NCBI GenBank assembly: GCA_038224035.1
Contig: JBBRFQ010000001.1
Span: 10,515 to 74,514, forward strand
DNA length: 64,000 nt
DNA from: JAABRT01 sp038224035
GTDB lineage: Bacteria > Gemmatimonadota > Gemmatimonadetes > Gemmatimonadales > Gemmatimonadaceae
Direction: 5' to 3'
The notes beneath the pieces are model-generated. The model searched no databases and was not told where the DNA came from. It worked only from the letters and a program-made list of their open reading frames with translations. Shown in pieces: positions 34,233-44,290 of this stretch. Made by a program: the position numbers and the translations under genes. How positions within the stretch are numbered: the first letter of the stretch is position 1; every line of letters starts with the position of its first letter.

Positions 34233-36083
34233 CTATCGCGATCCGCGCACGGTGAACAACTGCGACGTGCTGTCCACACTCGTGGCGCCCTGCAGTTTCA
34301 CCGTGAGCCGATACTCGCCCGGCGGTACTTCGGGCCACGTAAACGTGATCGCGCGCCCCGGTAATCCGTCCGGACGCCCCGCGTCGCGAAAGCTGATCGC
34401 CACTGGTGTCATCGCACGGGACAGCCGCAGGGCGTTCCCGATGCGCTGCGTGAAACTCGAGCTCGTACGCGTGGCGCGAACCGTCACCTGCAGTGGAGCG
34501 GCTGGAGATACGGGCACATACGTTTCCCAGTACAAGCCAAATGAGCGCCCCGGCTCAATATCGTTGCTGCCCCACGCGCGAGCAGACACGCTCTCGAGCG
34601 TTGGCGTCGCACCGGCGTCACCACCGGCGAGCAGCAACATGTCGCTCACGGCCGCATTGCTGCCGAGCGGTTGCACCGCAGTACGCACGCGCGTCGCGCG
34701 CTTCGCACTCGGCGCAATCACTTCGAGCGAGACCAGGCGTGGCGTGCGCCCCAGTGTTGCAATCACCGCGCCGTTGGCTCCCGCGCTGTCCTTCGTCTGA
34801 CGCGCAATTACGTGTCCTGAGTCGTCGGCCACGAAAAGGCCGACGTTGTACGGCGCCGGACCCATGCGCTGCTCACGCATCAAGCGCCACGCACCCGCGA
34901 TCACGGTGGAGTCGCCGCGACGGAAACGTGCAATCTGGTGAGGCAGTGGCGCGAATCCGGTTGCGTAGCGCGTTGCATATCGCATGCGCGCGTCTTCACG
35001 AGCCGGATCCCAATCGGCGGCGGTGGCCGTTGAGGGCGACATCAAGGCCTTCTCGCTCGGTATGAAATCGTAGCTCGGCGTTGGCTCATGGCCGATTATG
35101 CTCGGCAGACGCGGATCGAGTGCGCCCGCCGTCTGCATGGACCACGCAGTCGGCCAACCGTAGCGCACCTGAATTGCCGGAATCGAGCCGTCGAAGCTCA
35201 TGTCGTAAGGAATCCGACCCTGTCCGTGCACGAGAGAGATCAGGTGACGCGAGAAGAGCTCATTGCGCAGATCATTGGCGGGCAACAACCACAGTGGCTG
35301 TGACATTCGCAAGATGCGACCGTTGTCTGCAGCCCGCTGCGTGCACCCTTTCGAGCGATAGGCCTCGTGCATCGACGTGGGCAGCCACGGCGTCAGATCG
35401 GTCCACTCACAACGCGTGGATTCCGACATCGACGCCAACGCGCGATCAAAGGCGGACGATGCGTCAACATGTTGATCCATTACGTGCAACGCCAACCCGC
35501 GCAGCGCATCACACCACCACGCCGTCCCACCGCACTCCCTCGCCGCAGCGAGCGCCATGGGAAGCTTTTGCTGCTCAAGCGCGTATCGCACGCGCATGCC
35601 CGCCACCCAGTCGTCGGCCGGATCCGCACTCGCGGCCTGCGCAAGCGTTTCGAGCAGACGATCACGCTCGATGATCAGATCGGTGCGTTCCGCCGGGGGC
35701 GGCACGTCCCCATTGTTGTTCCAGTAGCAGAGGTTCCCGATCTGCACTTCGCACGAGGCGTTCGCACCACCGTTATAGAAGCGCAAGCCCGCTCGGCGGT
35801 TGCGTTCAAACGCATCCTGCGCGGTGCGAGCCGCCGATCCCTGGGCGCTCACCGCTCGACTCACGCCCGTGGCGCTACGAGTCTGATCGACCGTCAGCGA
35901 ATCGAAGCGCGGCGGTGGGGGGGGCTGCTCGCCACCCGCTTGCGCGTGTAAAGGGTGGAGCGTGAACGCGCTCATGATAATTGCGCCGACAACGACGCAG
36001 CGAGCGGCAACACACGACACACGGCCTGAATGAGCGGCCGACAACAGAGCGAATCGCACGAAAGGCATCTCGATGGAGGTCAC
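34233..36083 (-). CDS. Large exported protein of unknown function (mirror copy)
   Basis: Identical to 17404-19254; 616 residues; same start ambiguity. Confidence 0.74.
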   Translation of the reverse strand: MTSIEMPFVRFALLSAAHSGRVSCVAARCVVVGAIIMSAFTLHPLHAQAGGEQPPPPPRFDSLTVDQTRSATGVSRAVSAQGSAARTAQDAFERNRRAGLRFYNGGANASCEVQIGNLCYWNNNGDVPPPAERTDLIIERDRLLETLAQAASADPADDWVAGMRVRYALEQQKLPMALAAARECGGTAWWCDALRGLALHVMDQHVDASSAFDRALASMSESTRCEWTDLTPWLPTSMHEAYRSKGCTQRAADNGRILRMSQPLWLLPANDLRNELFSRHLISLVHGQGRIPYDMSFDGSIPAIQVRYGWPTAWSMQTAGALDPRLPSIIGHEPTPSYDFIPSEKALMSPSTATAADWDPAREDARMRYATRYATGFAPLPHQIARFRRGDSTVIAGAWRLMREQRMGPAPYNVGLFVADDSGHVIARQTKDSAGANGAVIATLGRTPRLVSLEVIAPSAKRATRVRTAVQPLGSNAAVSDMLLLAGGDAGATPTLESVSARAWGSNDIEPGRSFGLYWETYVPVSPAAPLQVTVRATRTSSSFTQRIGNALRLSRAMTPVAISFRDAGRPDGLPGRAITFTWPEVPPGEYRLTVKLQGATSVDSTSQLFTVRGSR

Positions 36084-36187
36084 GAGTAGACGGGCCAGCC
36101 AGCGGGTGGCGGAATGGAATGCCGAGCCGGACCCGCAACGGGACCGACCCGGCGCCCATCCCTTGTGCCTAGTCTAACGCCGACCGG

Positions 36188-36895
36188 CTAGAAGGCGAGC
36201 TTCACACCTGCACTCAAGGCCCAGTTATGCGACAGGTTCCCGCGCGTTCCAATGCCAATCGCTTCCTGGGTGTCGAAGCGCCCGATGTAGTCCTTCGCCT
36301 GAACGCGCAGGGCGATTTTCCGGGACAACCCGACATCCACACCTACACCCGCCGAGTACATGAGGTTCGTGGACTGCGTCGAGAACACGCGGCTGCTCAA
36401 ATTGTTCGTCATGCCGCCCACCCCGCCCTGCACGAACGGAGCGAGACCCGTGCCTCCGCGCGGCAGTCCACCCAGTTCGAGTCCCGCGTCATACACCCAT
36501 AACTTGTTCGTACCCACGTTGAGGCCACCGAGGAACGGCACCCCGACCCGCACGTCACCTGAGGCGTAGCCCACGTTTCCCGTCAGCGACAACCCCGCCA
36601 CCAGCGGGATGGAGAGCTGTGCGCCAATCATCGGCGTATTCGCCGTCGAGAGCGAGGTGCCAACGGGGCCGTCGTACCACTGTCCCGTGACGAGATAACC
36701 GGCGTACGGCGTGACAGAGCCTCCGAGGCCCAACGTCTGGGCGCCGCCCGAGATCAGCGGCAGTGAAAGCAGAAGCGCGGTGGTTGCCATACCCGCCGCC
36801 AGCCGCAGCTTGACGGACGCAAAATGGGAGTCTGCAGTGACGACGGGTAGGCTGACCACGGAAGCGCGAGCGTTGCGAACAAGAGCAGAGTTCAT
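36188..36895 (-). CDS. Outer-membrane beta-barrel protein (mirror copy)
   Basis: Identical to 16592-17299, ending in Phe. Confidence 0.79.
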   Translation of the reverse strand: MNSALVRNARASVVSLPVVTADSHFASVKLRLAAGMATTALLLSLPLISGGAQTLGLGGSVTPYAGYLVTGQWYDGPVGTSLSTANTPMIGAQLSIPLVAGLSLTGNVGYASGDVRVGVPFLGGLNVGTNKLWVYDAGLELGGLPRGGTGLAPFVQGGVGGMTNNLSSRVFSTQSTNLMYSAGVGVDVGLSRKIALRVQAKDYIGRFDTQEAIGIGTRGNLSHNWALSAGVKLAF

Positions 36896-37021
36896 GTTCC
36901 CCTCCATGAGGAATCGGTTGGTCTTGTTCTAGTGCAGAGCGCGGGCCAAACTGACGCAGGCGTCGCTTGCATCGTGAAACTGATGATAGATCAACGGGTT
37001 ACCGACACACGAGGCGGCTAA

Positions 37022-37053
37022 ACGCAAAACCCGCTGTCCCCCCTGACGGACAG
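37022..37053 (-). terminator. Terminator-like hairpin after terC (mirror copy)
   Basis: Mirror of 16434-16465. Confidence 0.45.
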
Positions 37054-37109
37054 GTGAGACCGCGGATTCTGGGTCAGTGCATGGTCAACGGGGGCAGCCA
37101 CGTGGCTGC

Positions 37110-37874
37110 TTACAATGCGCCTCGATGAGTCTCGGCGACCGGCTCAGCGCGCAGCTCGACAGGCACAATCGTCGATCGAACACGAAGATTGATCATCTCC
37201 ACCAGCACGGAAAACGCCATCGCGAAATAGGTGTAGCCCTTCGAGATGTGCTGTCCGAAACCCTCGGCCACGAGATTCGTGCCGATCAGGACAAGGAATG
37301 CGAGGGCCAGAACCTTTACGGTGGGATGCTTCTCCACAAACGCGCTCACGGGTGTCACCGCCAGCAGCATCACCGCGAGCGCGATCACGTTCGCCGCCAC
37401 CATGATCTCGATGTGCTCGGCCATGCCGACCGCGGTAATCACGGAATCGAGCGAGAACACGATGTCGATGACCATAATCTGCGAGACGACCGCACCCATG
37501 GACGCAGCTGCTCGCGCAACCTCACCCGCGGTGGCCTTCTCGGGCTCGAGCTTGTGATGAATTTCGAGGACGGCCTTGCCGATGAGAAAGAGGCCGCCGA
37601 ACACCAGAATCAAATCACGGCCGCCCCAACCACGGCCGAACACCTCGAAGAGCGGCTCGGTGAGCCGTGCGATCCACGCGATGGAAAAGAGTAGACCGAG
37701 TCGGCTGACAAACGCCCCCATCAACCCCAGTCGGCGCGCCTTCGCCTGCTTGGACGCCTCTACACGCGAGGCGAGAATCGAAATGAAAATGATGTTGTCG
37801 ATGCCGAGGACAATCTCGAGCGCGGTCAACGTCAACAACGAAATCCAGGCCGCTGGATCAGACAGCCATTCCAT
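37110..37874 (-). CDS. TerC-family membrane protein (mirror copy)
   Basis: Identical to 15613-16377. Confidence 0.89.
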   Translation of the reverse strand: MEWLSDPAAWISLLTLTALEIVLGIDNIIFISILASRVEASKQAKARRLGLMGAFVSRLGLLFSIAWIARLTEPLFEVFGRGWGGRDLILVFGGLFLIGKAVLEIHHKLEPEKATAGEVARAAASMGAVVSQIMVIDIVFSLDSVITAVGMAEHIEIMVAANVIALAVMLLAVTPVSAFVEKHPTVKVLALAFLVLIGTNLVAEGFGQHISKGYTYFAMAFSVLVEMINLRVRSTIVPVELRAEPVAETHRGAL

Positions 37875-37968
37875 CACATGCTCCGTAGGTGACTTTGTTT
37901 GTCAGGCGTGAAGTTGCGAGTACTGCGGAGTCCGAGTCGCCGAAGCGGATAGCGAACGATTGCCAGCC

Positions 37969-37990
37969 GTCGGCAGCGATCACTGCCGAC
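37969..37990 (-). terminator. Hairpin at the end of the M28 gene (mirror copy)
   Basis: Mirror of 15497-15518. Confidence 0.4.
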
Positions 37991-39206
37991 AGGTGCCCGC
38001 CGGATCGGGTTTCGGCTTGTCCACGACCGGCGCCTGCGGCTGGTTCGCCGTGAATGCGGCCAGCTCATGCAGGTACCGTGTGATTCGCGTGTACTTGGGA
38101 TACTCGATGTACTGCGGCTCGTCAGTCACCTGATGGTAGTCTTCGTGAATGCTGGTAAAGAAGAACGCAATCGGGATGCCGTAACGCGCGTAATGATAGT
38201 GATCGCTACGGCAGTAGAACTGCTGCGGGTGTCCGTCGCCGTCGAACTCGTAGTCGAGCTTGAGCGGGCGCGGCTGCTGGTCGTTCACCTCACGCACCCA
38301 TCGGTCGAACTGCGACGACAGCCGCTTCGGGCCGAGCACCGTGAGAAAATCGTCCCCGCCGCCTTTGACGTCGCGTGCGCTGCCTCGGCCGATCATGTCG
38401 ATATTGATCTGCGCAACGATCTTGTTGCGGTCGACGGTGGGATGGTCCATGAACCACGCCGCACCCACGAGGCCCTTCTCTTCCGCGGTGTGCCACACGA
38501 GCAGCAGCGAACGCTTGGGCTTCGTACCGCTTGTGGCAAAGGCTTCGGCAATCTCGAGCAGCGCCATGGACCCAGACCCGTCATCGTCGGCGCCGTTGTT
38601 GATGGAGTCAAGCCGGGCCGGCCGGATCTTGCGGAGCGAATCCACGTTCACGCGAATCGCGGCCAGTTGATCCGGCGACGGTCCCCGTGCGTTGGCATCG
38701 CGCCCGATGGCCTCCCATCCGGCGCGCAGAAACGCACGCATGGAGTCATGATCAACGGCACGACGCGAAAAGCCGACGTGATCGCTGTGCGCGCCGAGCG
38801 CGACGTACTCGGCCTTGAGCGTCGGGTCGCTCCCTTCAATCACGGCCACGACATTGCGTGACCAGCTTGTATCAACGCGCTCACCGGCCGGTGCGCGGCG
38901 TGGCACCAGCGGCACGCGCTGATAGTAGCCGTTTTCACCGGCAGGCTTGACGCCAAGTCGCGTGAGTTCGCTCACGAGGTAGGAGAGCGCCTTTTCGTGG
39001 CCCACGCTGCCGGCATCGCGCCCCTGCATGGAATCGTCGGCGTAGATGAAGAGCCGTTGGCGCAAATCCGCTTCGGTGATGGCTGGGGAGTAGCTGCGGG
39101 TGGGGGCGGCCGGCGAGCGCGCGCCGTTGCCCTGCTGCGCGCAGGCCACCAGCGACAGACAGCAGAGCGCCAGCGGGGCCGACGCGAGCGTAAGGCGGCT
39201 GAACAT
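37980..39206 (-). CDS. M28-family zinc peptidase lipoprotein (mirror copy)
   Basis: Identical to 14281-15507; divergent from queC. Confidence 0.91.
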   Translation of the reverse strand: MFSRLTLASAPLALCCLSLVACAQQGNGARSPAAPTRSYSPAITEADLRQRLFIYADDSMQGRDAGSVGHEKALSYLVSELTRLGVKPAGENGYYQRVPLVPRRAPAGERVDTSWSRNVVAVIEGSDPTLKAEYVALGAHSDHVGFSRRAVDHDSMRAFLRAGWEAIGRDANARGPSPDQLAAIRVNVDSLRKIRPARLDSINNGADDDGSGSMALLEIAEAFATSGTKPKRSLLLVWHTAEEKGLVGAAWFMDHPTVDRNKIVAQINIDMIGRGSARDVKGGGDDFLTVLGPKRLSSQFDRWVREVNDQQPRPLKLDYEFDGDGHPQQFYCRSDHYHYARYGIPIAFFFTSIHEDYHQVTDEPQYIEYPKYTRITRYLHELAAFTANQPQAPVVDKPKPDPAGTCRQ

Positions 39207-39300
39207 TCGAGACGTGGGCACGACGGGACGGGGGCAAAAGGGTGACGGTGTTTGACGCCGAAGAATACCCTGACCAGCTGGAGCGGAGATAGCTTTGGGC

Positions 39301-40080
39301 ATGTCTTCCGCGATGAATTCTTCGACAGGCCATACACCCCGTTCGGGCGGCTCGGATCCGTCCTCTCCGAAAGAGAGAAGTGGCCCTCGTCCGGCAGTGG
39401 TACTGCTCAGCGGAGGGCTCGACTCCACCACCGTGCTGTCGGTCGCCAAGCGCGACGGCTTCTCGCCGCACGCCATGACGTTTCGCTACGGCCAGCGCCA
39501 CGCCTACGAAATTGAGGCGGCGCACCGCGTGGCAGCGGCGCAGGGCGTGACGGCACACGTCGTCGTAGATATCGATTTGCGACAGTGGGGCGGTTCGGCG
39601 CTCACCGGCGATGTCGCGGTGCCCAAGGATCGCGATGTTGCGTCGGCGCACGATATCCCAGTCACCTATGTGCCGGCCCGCAACACGATCTTTCTGTCGT
39701 TCGCGCTCGCGTGGGCGGAAACATTGGGTGCCACCGACATTTTTGTCGGTGTGAATGCGCTCGATTATTCCGGCTATCCCGATTGCCGGCCGGACTACCT
39801 GCGCGCCTTCGAGACGATGGCGAATCTGGCCACACGCGCCGGCGTGGAAGGCACGCACCGTCTCGCCATTCACGCACCGCTGCTGCATCTCACCAAGGCC
39901 GGCATCATTGCGCTTGGGCATTCGCTCGGCGTGGACTATTCCATTACCACAAGTTGCTACGATCCCTCGGCCGACGGCTCTGCGTGCGGACACTGTGACG
40001 CCTGCTTGCTGCGTCTCAAAGGTTTTGCCGAAGCGGGTGCACAGGATCCGATCGCCTACGTGGAGCCGCGCGACTCATGA
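39301..40080 (+). CDS. queC: preQ0 synthase QueC (mirror copy)
   Basis: Identical to 13407-14186; the stop overlaps queE as ATGA. Confidence 0.94.
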   Translation: MSSAMNSSTGHTPRSGGSDPSSPKERSGPRPAVVLLSGGLDSTTVLSVAKRDGFSPHAMTFRYGQRHAYEIEAAHRVAAAQGVTAHVVVDIDLRQWGGSALTGDVAVPKDRDVASAHDIPVTYVPARNTIFLSFALAWAETLGATDIFVGVNALDYSGYPDCRPDYLRAFETMANLATRAGVEGTHRLAIHAPLLHLTKAGIIALGHSLGVDYSITTSCYDPSADGSACGHCDACLLRLKGFAEAGAQDPIAYVEPRDS

Positions 40081-40721
40081 CGTACACGGTGAAGGAGATT
40101 TTCTACACTTTACAAGGTGAGGGTGTGAACGCCGGCCGACCGGCCGTGTTCTGCCGTTTTTCCGGATGCAATCTGTGGACGGGACGTGAGGCCGACCGTG
40201 CCGACGCAGTGTGCCAGTTCTGCGACACGGATTTTGTCGGCGTGGGGCCGGACGGCGGGAAATTTGCCACGGCGGGCGCGTTGGCCGCTGCGGTGAAGTT
40301 GCGCTGGCCGGACGAAGCGGCGGCCGGCGCCCGACCGTTCGTGGTGTGCACGGGCGGCGAACCGTTGCTGCAGCTTGACCGCGCGGCGATCAGTGCGCTG
40401 CACGACGAAGGGTTTGAGATCGCCGTGGAGAGTAACGGTACGATCGCCGCCCCGGAGGGGATTGATTGGTTGTGCGTCAGTCCGAAAGTAAATGCGACGC
40501 TGGTACAAACGGCAGGCGACGAACTTAAGCTGGTGTTTCCGCAGGATGGACCGGCTGGTGATCCGGCGCGATTCGCCTCGTTCAACTTCGCGAACTTCTT
40601 GCTGCAGCCAATGGACGGACCTCGGCGAGCGGAAAATACGGCCGCGGCTATCGCGTATTGTCTGGCAAATCCGCGTTGGCGTTTGTCAGTGCAAACGCAC
40701 AAGGACATCGGCGTTCGCTGA
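40077..40721 (+). CDS. queE: 7-carboxy-7-deazaguanine synthase QueE (mirror copy)
   Basis: Identical to 12766-13410; Cx14Cx2C cluster motif. Confidence 0.94.
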   Translation: MTYTVKEIFYTLQGEGVNAGRPAVFCRFSGCNLWTGREADRADAVCQFCDTDFVGVGPDGGKFATAGALAAAVKLRWPDEAAAGARPFVVCTGGEPLLQLDRAAISALHDEGFEIAVESNGTIAAPEGIDWLCVSPKVNATLVQTAGDELKLVFPQDGPAGDPARFASFNFANFLLQPMDGPRRAENTAAAIAYCLANPRWRLSVQTHKDIGVR

Positions 40722-40732
40722 CGCGGTACGAA

Positions 40733-41134
40733 CTACCAGATCCGCGTGACCCCATAGGGTACGAGCAGCGGATCGTTGCTCACCAACGGAAGCCCGAGGC
40801 GCAGTGACTGGGCAACGAGCATGCGATCAAACGGGTCGCGGTGGTGTCGCGGGAGCAGGCCGGCCATGTGCGCGTCTCGCCCGACGATTGGAAGCTCCGT
40901 GAATCCTTGGGCCAGCAGCAAGTCAGGAAGCTCGGCGAGCAGCAGCTCGCCACCCGGCAGCTTGCCGAGCTGCGTCTTGATGGCGATCTCCCAGGTGGAG
41001 ACGGCGCTTACGTGCACGGCTCGCGCGCTCTCGATGGACGCACGTGCGTGCCCGGAGAGCTGTGCGTCGCCGGCCAGCCACCACAGGAGCGCGTGCGTAT
41101 CGAGTAGCAGCACTTCAGCCGCCGTCCCAAGCAT
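40733..41134 (-). CDS. PIN-domain toxin (mirror copy)
   Basis: Identical to 12353-12754; overlaps the antitoxin by 20 bases. Confidence 0.87.
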   Translation of the reverse strand: MLGTAAEVLLLDTHALLWWLAGDAQLSGHARASIESARAVHVSAVSTWEIAIKTQLGKLPGGELLLAELPDLLLAQGFTELPIVGRDAHMAGLLPRHHRDPFDRMLVAQSLRLGLPLVSNDPLLVPYGVTRIW

Positions 41135-41396
41135 CGAGCTCGGTGCTGGTCAGGGGCGACAAAAAATCGGCCGGAACCACCAGCGATTCGCGCAGCGCCC
41201 CGAACTCGCGCTGCGAACCACGTTGATCGATCGGGATCAGGCGCGCCACGGGCGTGTTGCCGCGAGCGATGACGTACTCTGCGCCCGTCGCGACCTCGCG
41301 CAGAAGGCGTGACAGATGTGTTTTAGCGTAGTGCACCGTCACTTCCTCGGCGTCGACGGAAGGCGAATGGTCGGACTCATCGGGCGGCACGGTCAT
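41115..41396 (-). CDS. Phd/YefM-type antitoxin (mirror copy)
   Basis: Identical to 12091-12372. Confidence 0.84.
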   Translation of the reverse strand: MTVPPDESDHSPSVDAEEVTVHYAKTHLSRLLREVATGAEYVIARGNTPVARLIPIDQRGSQREFGALRESLVVPADFLSPLTSTELDAWDGG

Positions 41397-41406
41397 AGCT
41401 GGCTCC

Positions 41407-41436
41407 ATGTAAGACTTAGTCAACAAACTAAGTCAA
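41407..41436 (-). promoter_or_regulatory. Toxin-antitoxin operator (mirror copy)
   Basis: Mirror of 12051-12080; half-sites at 41413-41420 and 41427-41434. Confidence 0.68.
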
Positions 41437-41482
41437 GGGAAGAATGCCGTCAAGGTTGCCGATTCCTCCTCAGCATCTCCAC

Positions 41483-43102
41483 TTACCGCGTCGACCGCCG
41501 TAGCGCCCGCCCCGTTCCCACCGCTGACCGCTCGCCGTTTCGCAGCGCCACCGCGCCGTTCACCAGCACCAGCCGCATGCCGTCGGGGTACTGAAACGGC
41601 GCCTCGAACGTTGCCGTGTCGGCAATTCTGGCAGCGTCGAACACCGTGATGTCGGCCCACAGTCCAACCGCGATCCGGCCTCGATCGGTCAGTCGGACGC
41701 GCGAGGCCGGCAGCGCGCTCATCTTGTGAATCGCCGCCGCCATCGTGAGCGCGCTGCGCTCACGCACGTATCGTCCGAGTACGCGCGCGAAACTGCCAAT
41801 GCCACGCGGATGCGGACTGCCTCGGCGCGTCGGACCGTCAATCGCAAAGCCGCCGCCGTCCGTGCACACCATGCCGAGTGGATGCGCCAGAATGCGTTCA
41901 AGGTTCTCCTCGCTCATCGCAAAGCCGACCATGCTCACGTTGCCGTCGCTACGGCGTAGCAACTGCACGGTGCGCTCGTACGGATCAGTGTTGCTACGAT
42001 TCGCGTACGCGCCGAGCCGAGCGCCCTCCGCATCGCGGTCCACAACCGCACCCACGGACGTGATCTGTACATTGTCCCAGCCGCCGAGCAGCGCGATCTT
42101 GGCCAGTGTTTCCGTGCGGATCCTGGGGCCATCCGTCGCATCATCGAGTCGACGGAAAAATGCCGCGGTGCCACCGTCGCGACTCCAAACCGGGAAGAGA
42201 TTGGTGAGCCCCGTTGCGTACGCGAGATATGGGTAGCGATCAAACGCAACATCAAGGCCGCCGGCCTGCTCGGCTTCGATGCGCGCGAACACCATATCGA
42301 GCGACTTCCAGTTACGTGGTCCCTGCGTTTTGAGATGTGAGATCTGCAGGCCGCATCCGGCGCCCTTGGCGACGGCGATCGATTCATCAATCGCCTCGAG
42401 CAACCGATCATCCTCATTGCGCATGTGTGTGGCGTACACGAGACCGCGCGCCGCAAGCGGCTTGCACAGCGCAATGAGTTCTTCCCGCGACGCGAAAGCG
42501 CCTGGTGTGTACTCAAGTCCCGACGATGCACCGCACGCCCCATCGGCCAGTGCGCGTTCCACGAACGTGCGCATGCTGTCGAGTTCCGAGGCCGTCGCCG
42601 GACGGTCGTCGTTGCCGACCACAGCGCCGCGCACGCTGCCCAAGCCGACGTTGCTGGCCACGTTGCACGCCGGCTGCAATCGGTCAATGCTATCGAAATA
42701 CGCGGCAAACGGACGCGCCGGGGAGCCCAGCGCGCGCGAACTCCCGTCGGCTCCACCAACGATTGTGGTGATGCCCTGACGAATCACCGACTCGGCGCGC
42801 GGATCTTCAAACAGCGCGCTATCGGCGTGTGAATGCAAATCCACAAAACCGGGCGCAACCACCAGTCCACGCGTGTCGATTTCTTCGCGGCCACGGCCCG
42901 TGATCGAGGGTGCCAGCTCCGCAATGCGGCCGTTCGTGATGCCAACATCGAGCTCGCGACCCGGGGTGCCGGTGCCATCGAACACCGTACCGCCGCGCAG
43001 AATGAGGTCGTGGTCGGCGGAGGCGCCGAGCAGTCGTTGAGCGGCCAACAGCGAGAGTGCCGTAGCCGAACTGGTCGCGAGAAACGATCGACGGGAAGTC
43101 AT
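41483..43102 (-). CDS. Tat-exported D-aminoacylase-like amidohydrolase (mirror copy)
   Basis: Identical to 10385-12004. Confidence 0.86.
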   Translation of the reverse strand: MTSRRSFLATSSATALSLLAAQRLLGASADHDLILRGGTVFDGTGTPGRELDVGITNGRIAELAPSITGRGREEIDTRGLVVAPGFVDLHSHADSALFEDPRAESVIRQGITTIVGGADGSSRALGSPARPFAAYFDSIDRLQPACNVASNVGLGSVRGAVVGNDDRPATASELDSMRTFVERALADGACGASSGLEYTPGAFASREELIALCKPLAARGLVYATHMRNEDDRLLEAIDESIAVAKGAGCGLQISHLKTQGPRNWKSLDMVFARIEAEQAGGLDVAFDRYPYLAYATGLTNLFPVWSRDGGTAAFFRRLDDATDGPRIRTETLAKIALLGGWDNVQITSVGAVVDRDAEGARLGAYANRSNTDPYERTVQLLRRSDGNVSMVGFAMSEENLERILAHPLGMVCTDGGGFAIDGPTRRGSPHPRGIGSFARVLGRYVRERSALTMAAAIHKMSALPASRVRLTDRGRIAVGLWADITVFDAARIADTATFEAPFQYPDGMRLVLVNGAVALRNGERSAVGTGRALRRSTR

Positions 43103-43140
43103 GATATTGAGGAGGAAGCGACGGTGTGCCGGTCGGCCTG

Positions 43141-44103
43141 TTACGCCATTTCCCCACGGACCTGCTGCATGATCGACTGGAGCGAGTTGCCGCGCGCGAT
43201 CTCGCTCACACGCTCCTGCACCCGTGGATACATGGTCGTGGCGTCCTGCTTGAGTTTTGAGAATAGCGCTTTGAAGTCGGTGGACGACATGTTGCGCCCT
43301 TGCGCGTAGTACTGCTGCGCTGCGTGTCCCAGTGCATATGTGGCCGCGAAGGTGACGGCACCGCCGGCGGCCGTGCCGGCCACGCCACCGAACAATCCAC
43401 CGAGCAAACCGCCGGCCAATCCGCCGAAGGTTTTGCGCACCACGGATTCCATGACCTGCGCCGCGATGCCAACACCGAGCGTGGCCATCAGCTCCCGCAC
43501 GTGCGGCCCGTCGGTCGCTCCGCTGCGTTGCCCGATCATGTGCACGAGTCGCATCTGCAGCGGAATGATGCCGAGGTTCGCGAGCCGATCGGGAAGCAGT
43601 TCGAGCGCGGCCGAGAGCAGTGCCTGATTCAGAATGAACTCGTCCCTCGAGCCCGCGTCGCTCGGCGGCGCGTTCGTTGCACCAGCGCTTGACGCAAACG
43701 ACGCACCGGACGCAGTTCCGCTGCCGGCCGACAGCCAGCCATCGATTGCCTTGGCGGTAGTCGTCGACTGAGCGTCGATCTGCGCGGCATCGACGTCGAG
43801 CGACTTGGCCAGGCTCTGGAGGAACAGCGTCTCGCGCGTATTGGCGTAGCCGTCGGCGTGGCACACGGCGACCGCTACTTGATATGCCGCGAGGCGCGCT
43901 TCGATCGTTGTCAGCCGTCGCGCGACTTTCGCGGCTTCGATCGGGGCGCTGGCGCCGTCTGCGAGCACGACTTCGTCGAGCGGCACGCCGAGTCGGGCGG
44001 CGGCATCGGCGATCTGCGCCTGCTCCTGAGCGTCACGCACGCCGTCGGCCATGGCGGCGATTGCAGCAATGATGACAATCGCCTGCGCGGATTCTTCAGT
44101 CAT
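43141..44103 (-). CDS. TerB/DUF697-like protein (mirror copy)
   Basis: Identical to 9384-10346. Confidence 0.69.
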   Translation of the reverse strand: MTEESAQAIVIIAAIAAMADGVRDAQEQAQIADAAARLGVPLDEVVLADGASAPIEAAKVARRLTTIEARLAAYQVAVAVCHADGYANTRETLFLQSLAKSLDVDAAQIDAQSTTTAKAIDGWLSAGSGTASGASFASSAGATNAPPSDAGSRDEFILNQALLSAALELLPDRLANLGIIPLQMRLVHMIGQRSGATDGPHVRELMATLGVGIAAQVMESVVRKTFGGLAGGLLGGLFGGVAGTAAGGAVTFAATYALGHAAQQYYAQGRNMSSTDFKALFSKLKQDATTMYPRVQERVSEIARGNSLQSIMQQVRGEMA

Positions 44104-44214
44104 GCGAGCAATGGGTAGGAGTGAGGCGCTGACGCACTGACACTTTCGAACGATGCGCGAAGTGGATGCGTCGGGCAAGCGCATCGTGCGGCGCGGCTCT
44201 CGAATGAAGAAGTC

Positions 44215-44255
44215 AAAAGACAAATCACCGGAGGACAGCGTCTGCTGTCCCCCGG
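44215..44255 (-). terminator. Intrinsic terminator of the VPS10 gene (mirror copy)
   Basis: Mirror of 9232-9272. Confidence 0.84.
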
Positions 44256-44290
44256 CTGAGTGGTGTGACGCGCTCCAGCACCTCGCCAGC

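Noticed and set aside
39207..39300. preQ1 riboswitch before queC
   Set aside because: The 94-base divergent gap shows no compact pseudoknot or A-rich tail of the known classes.
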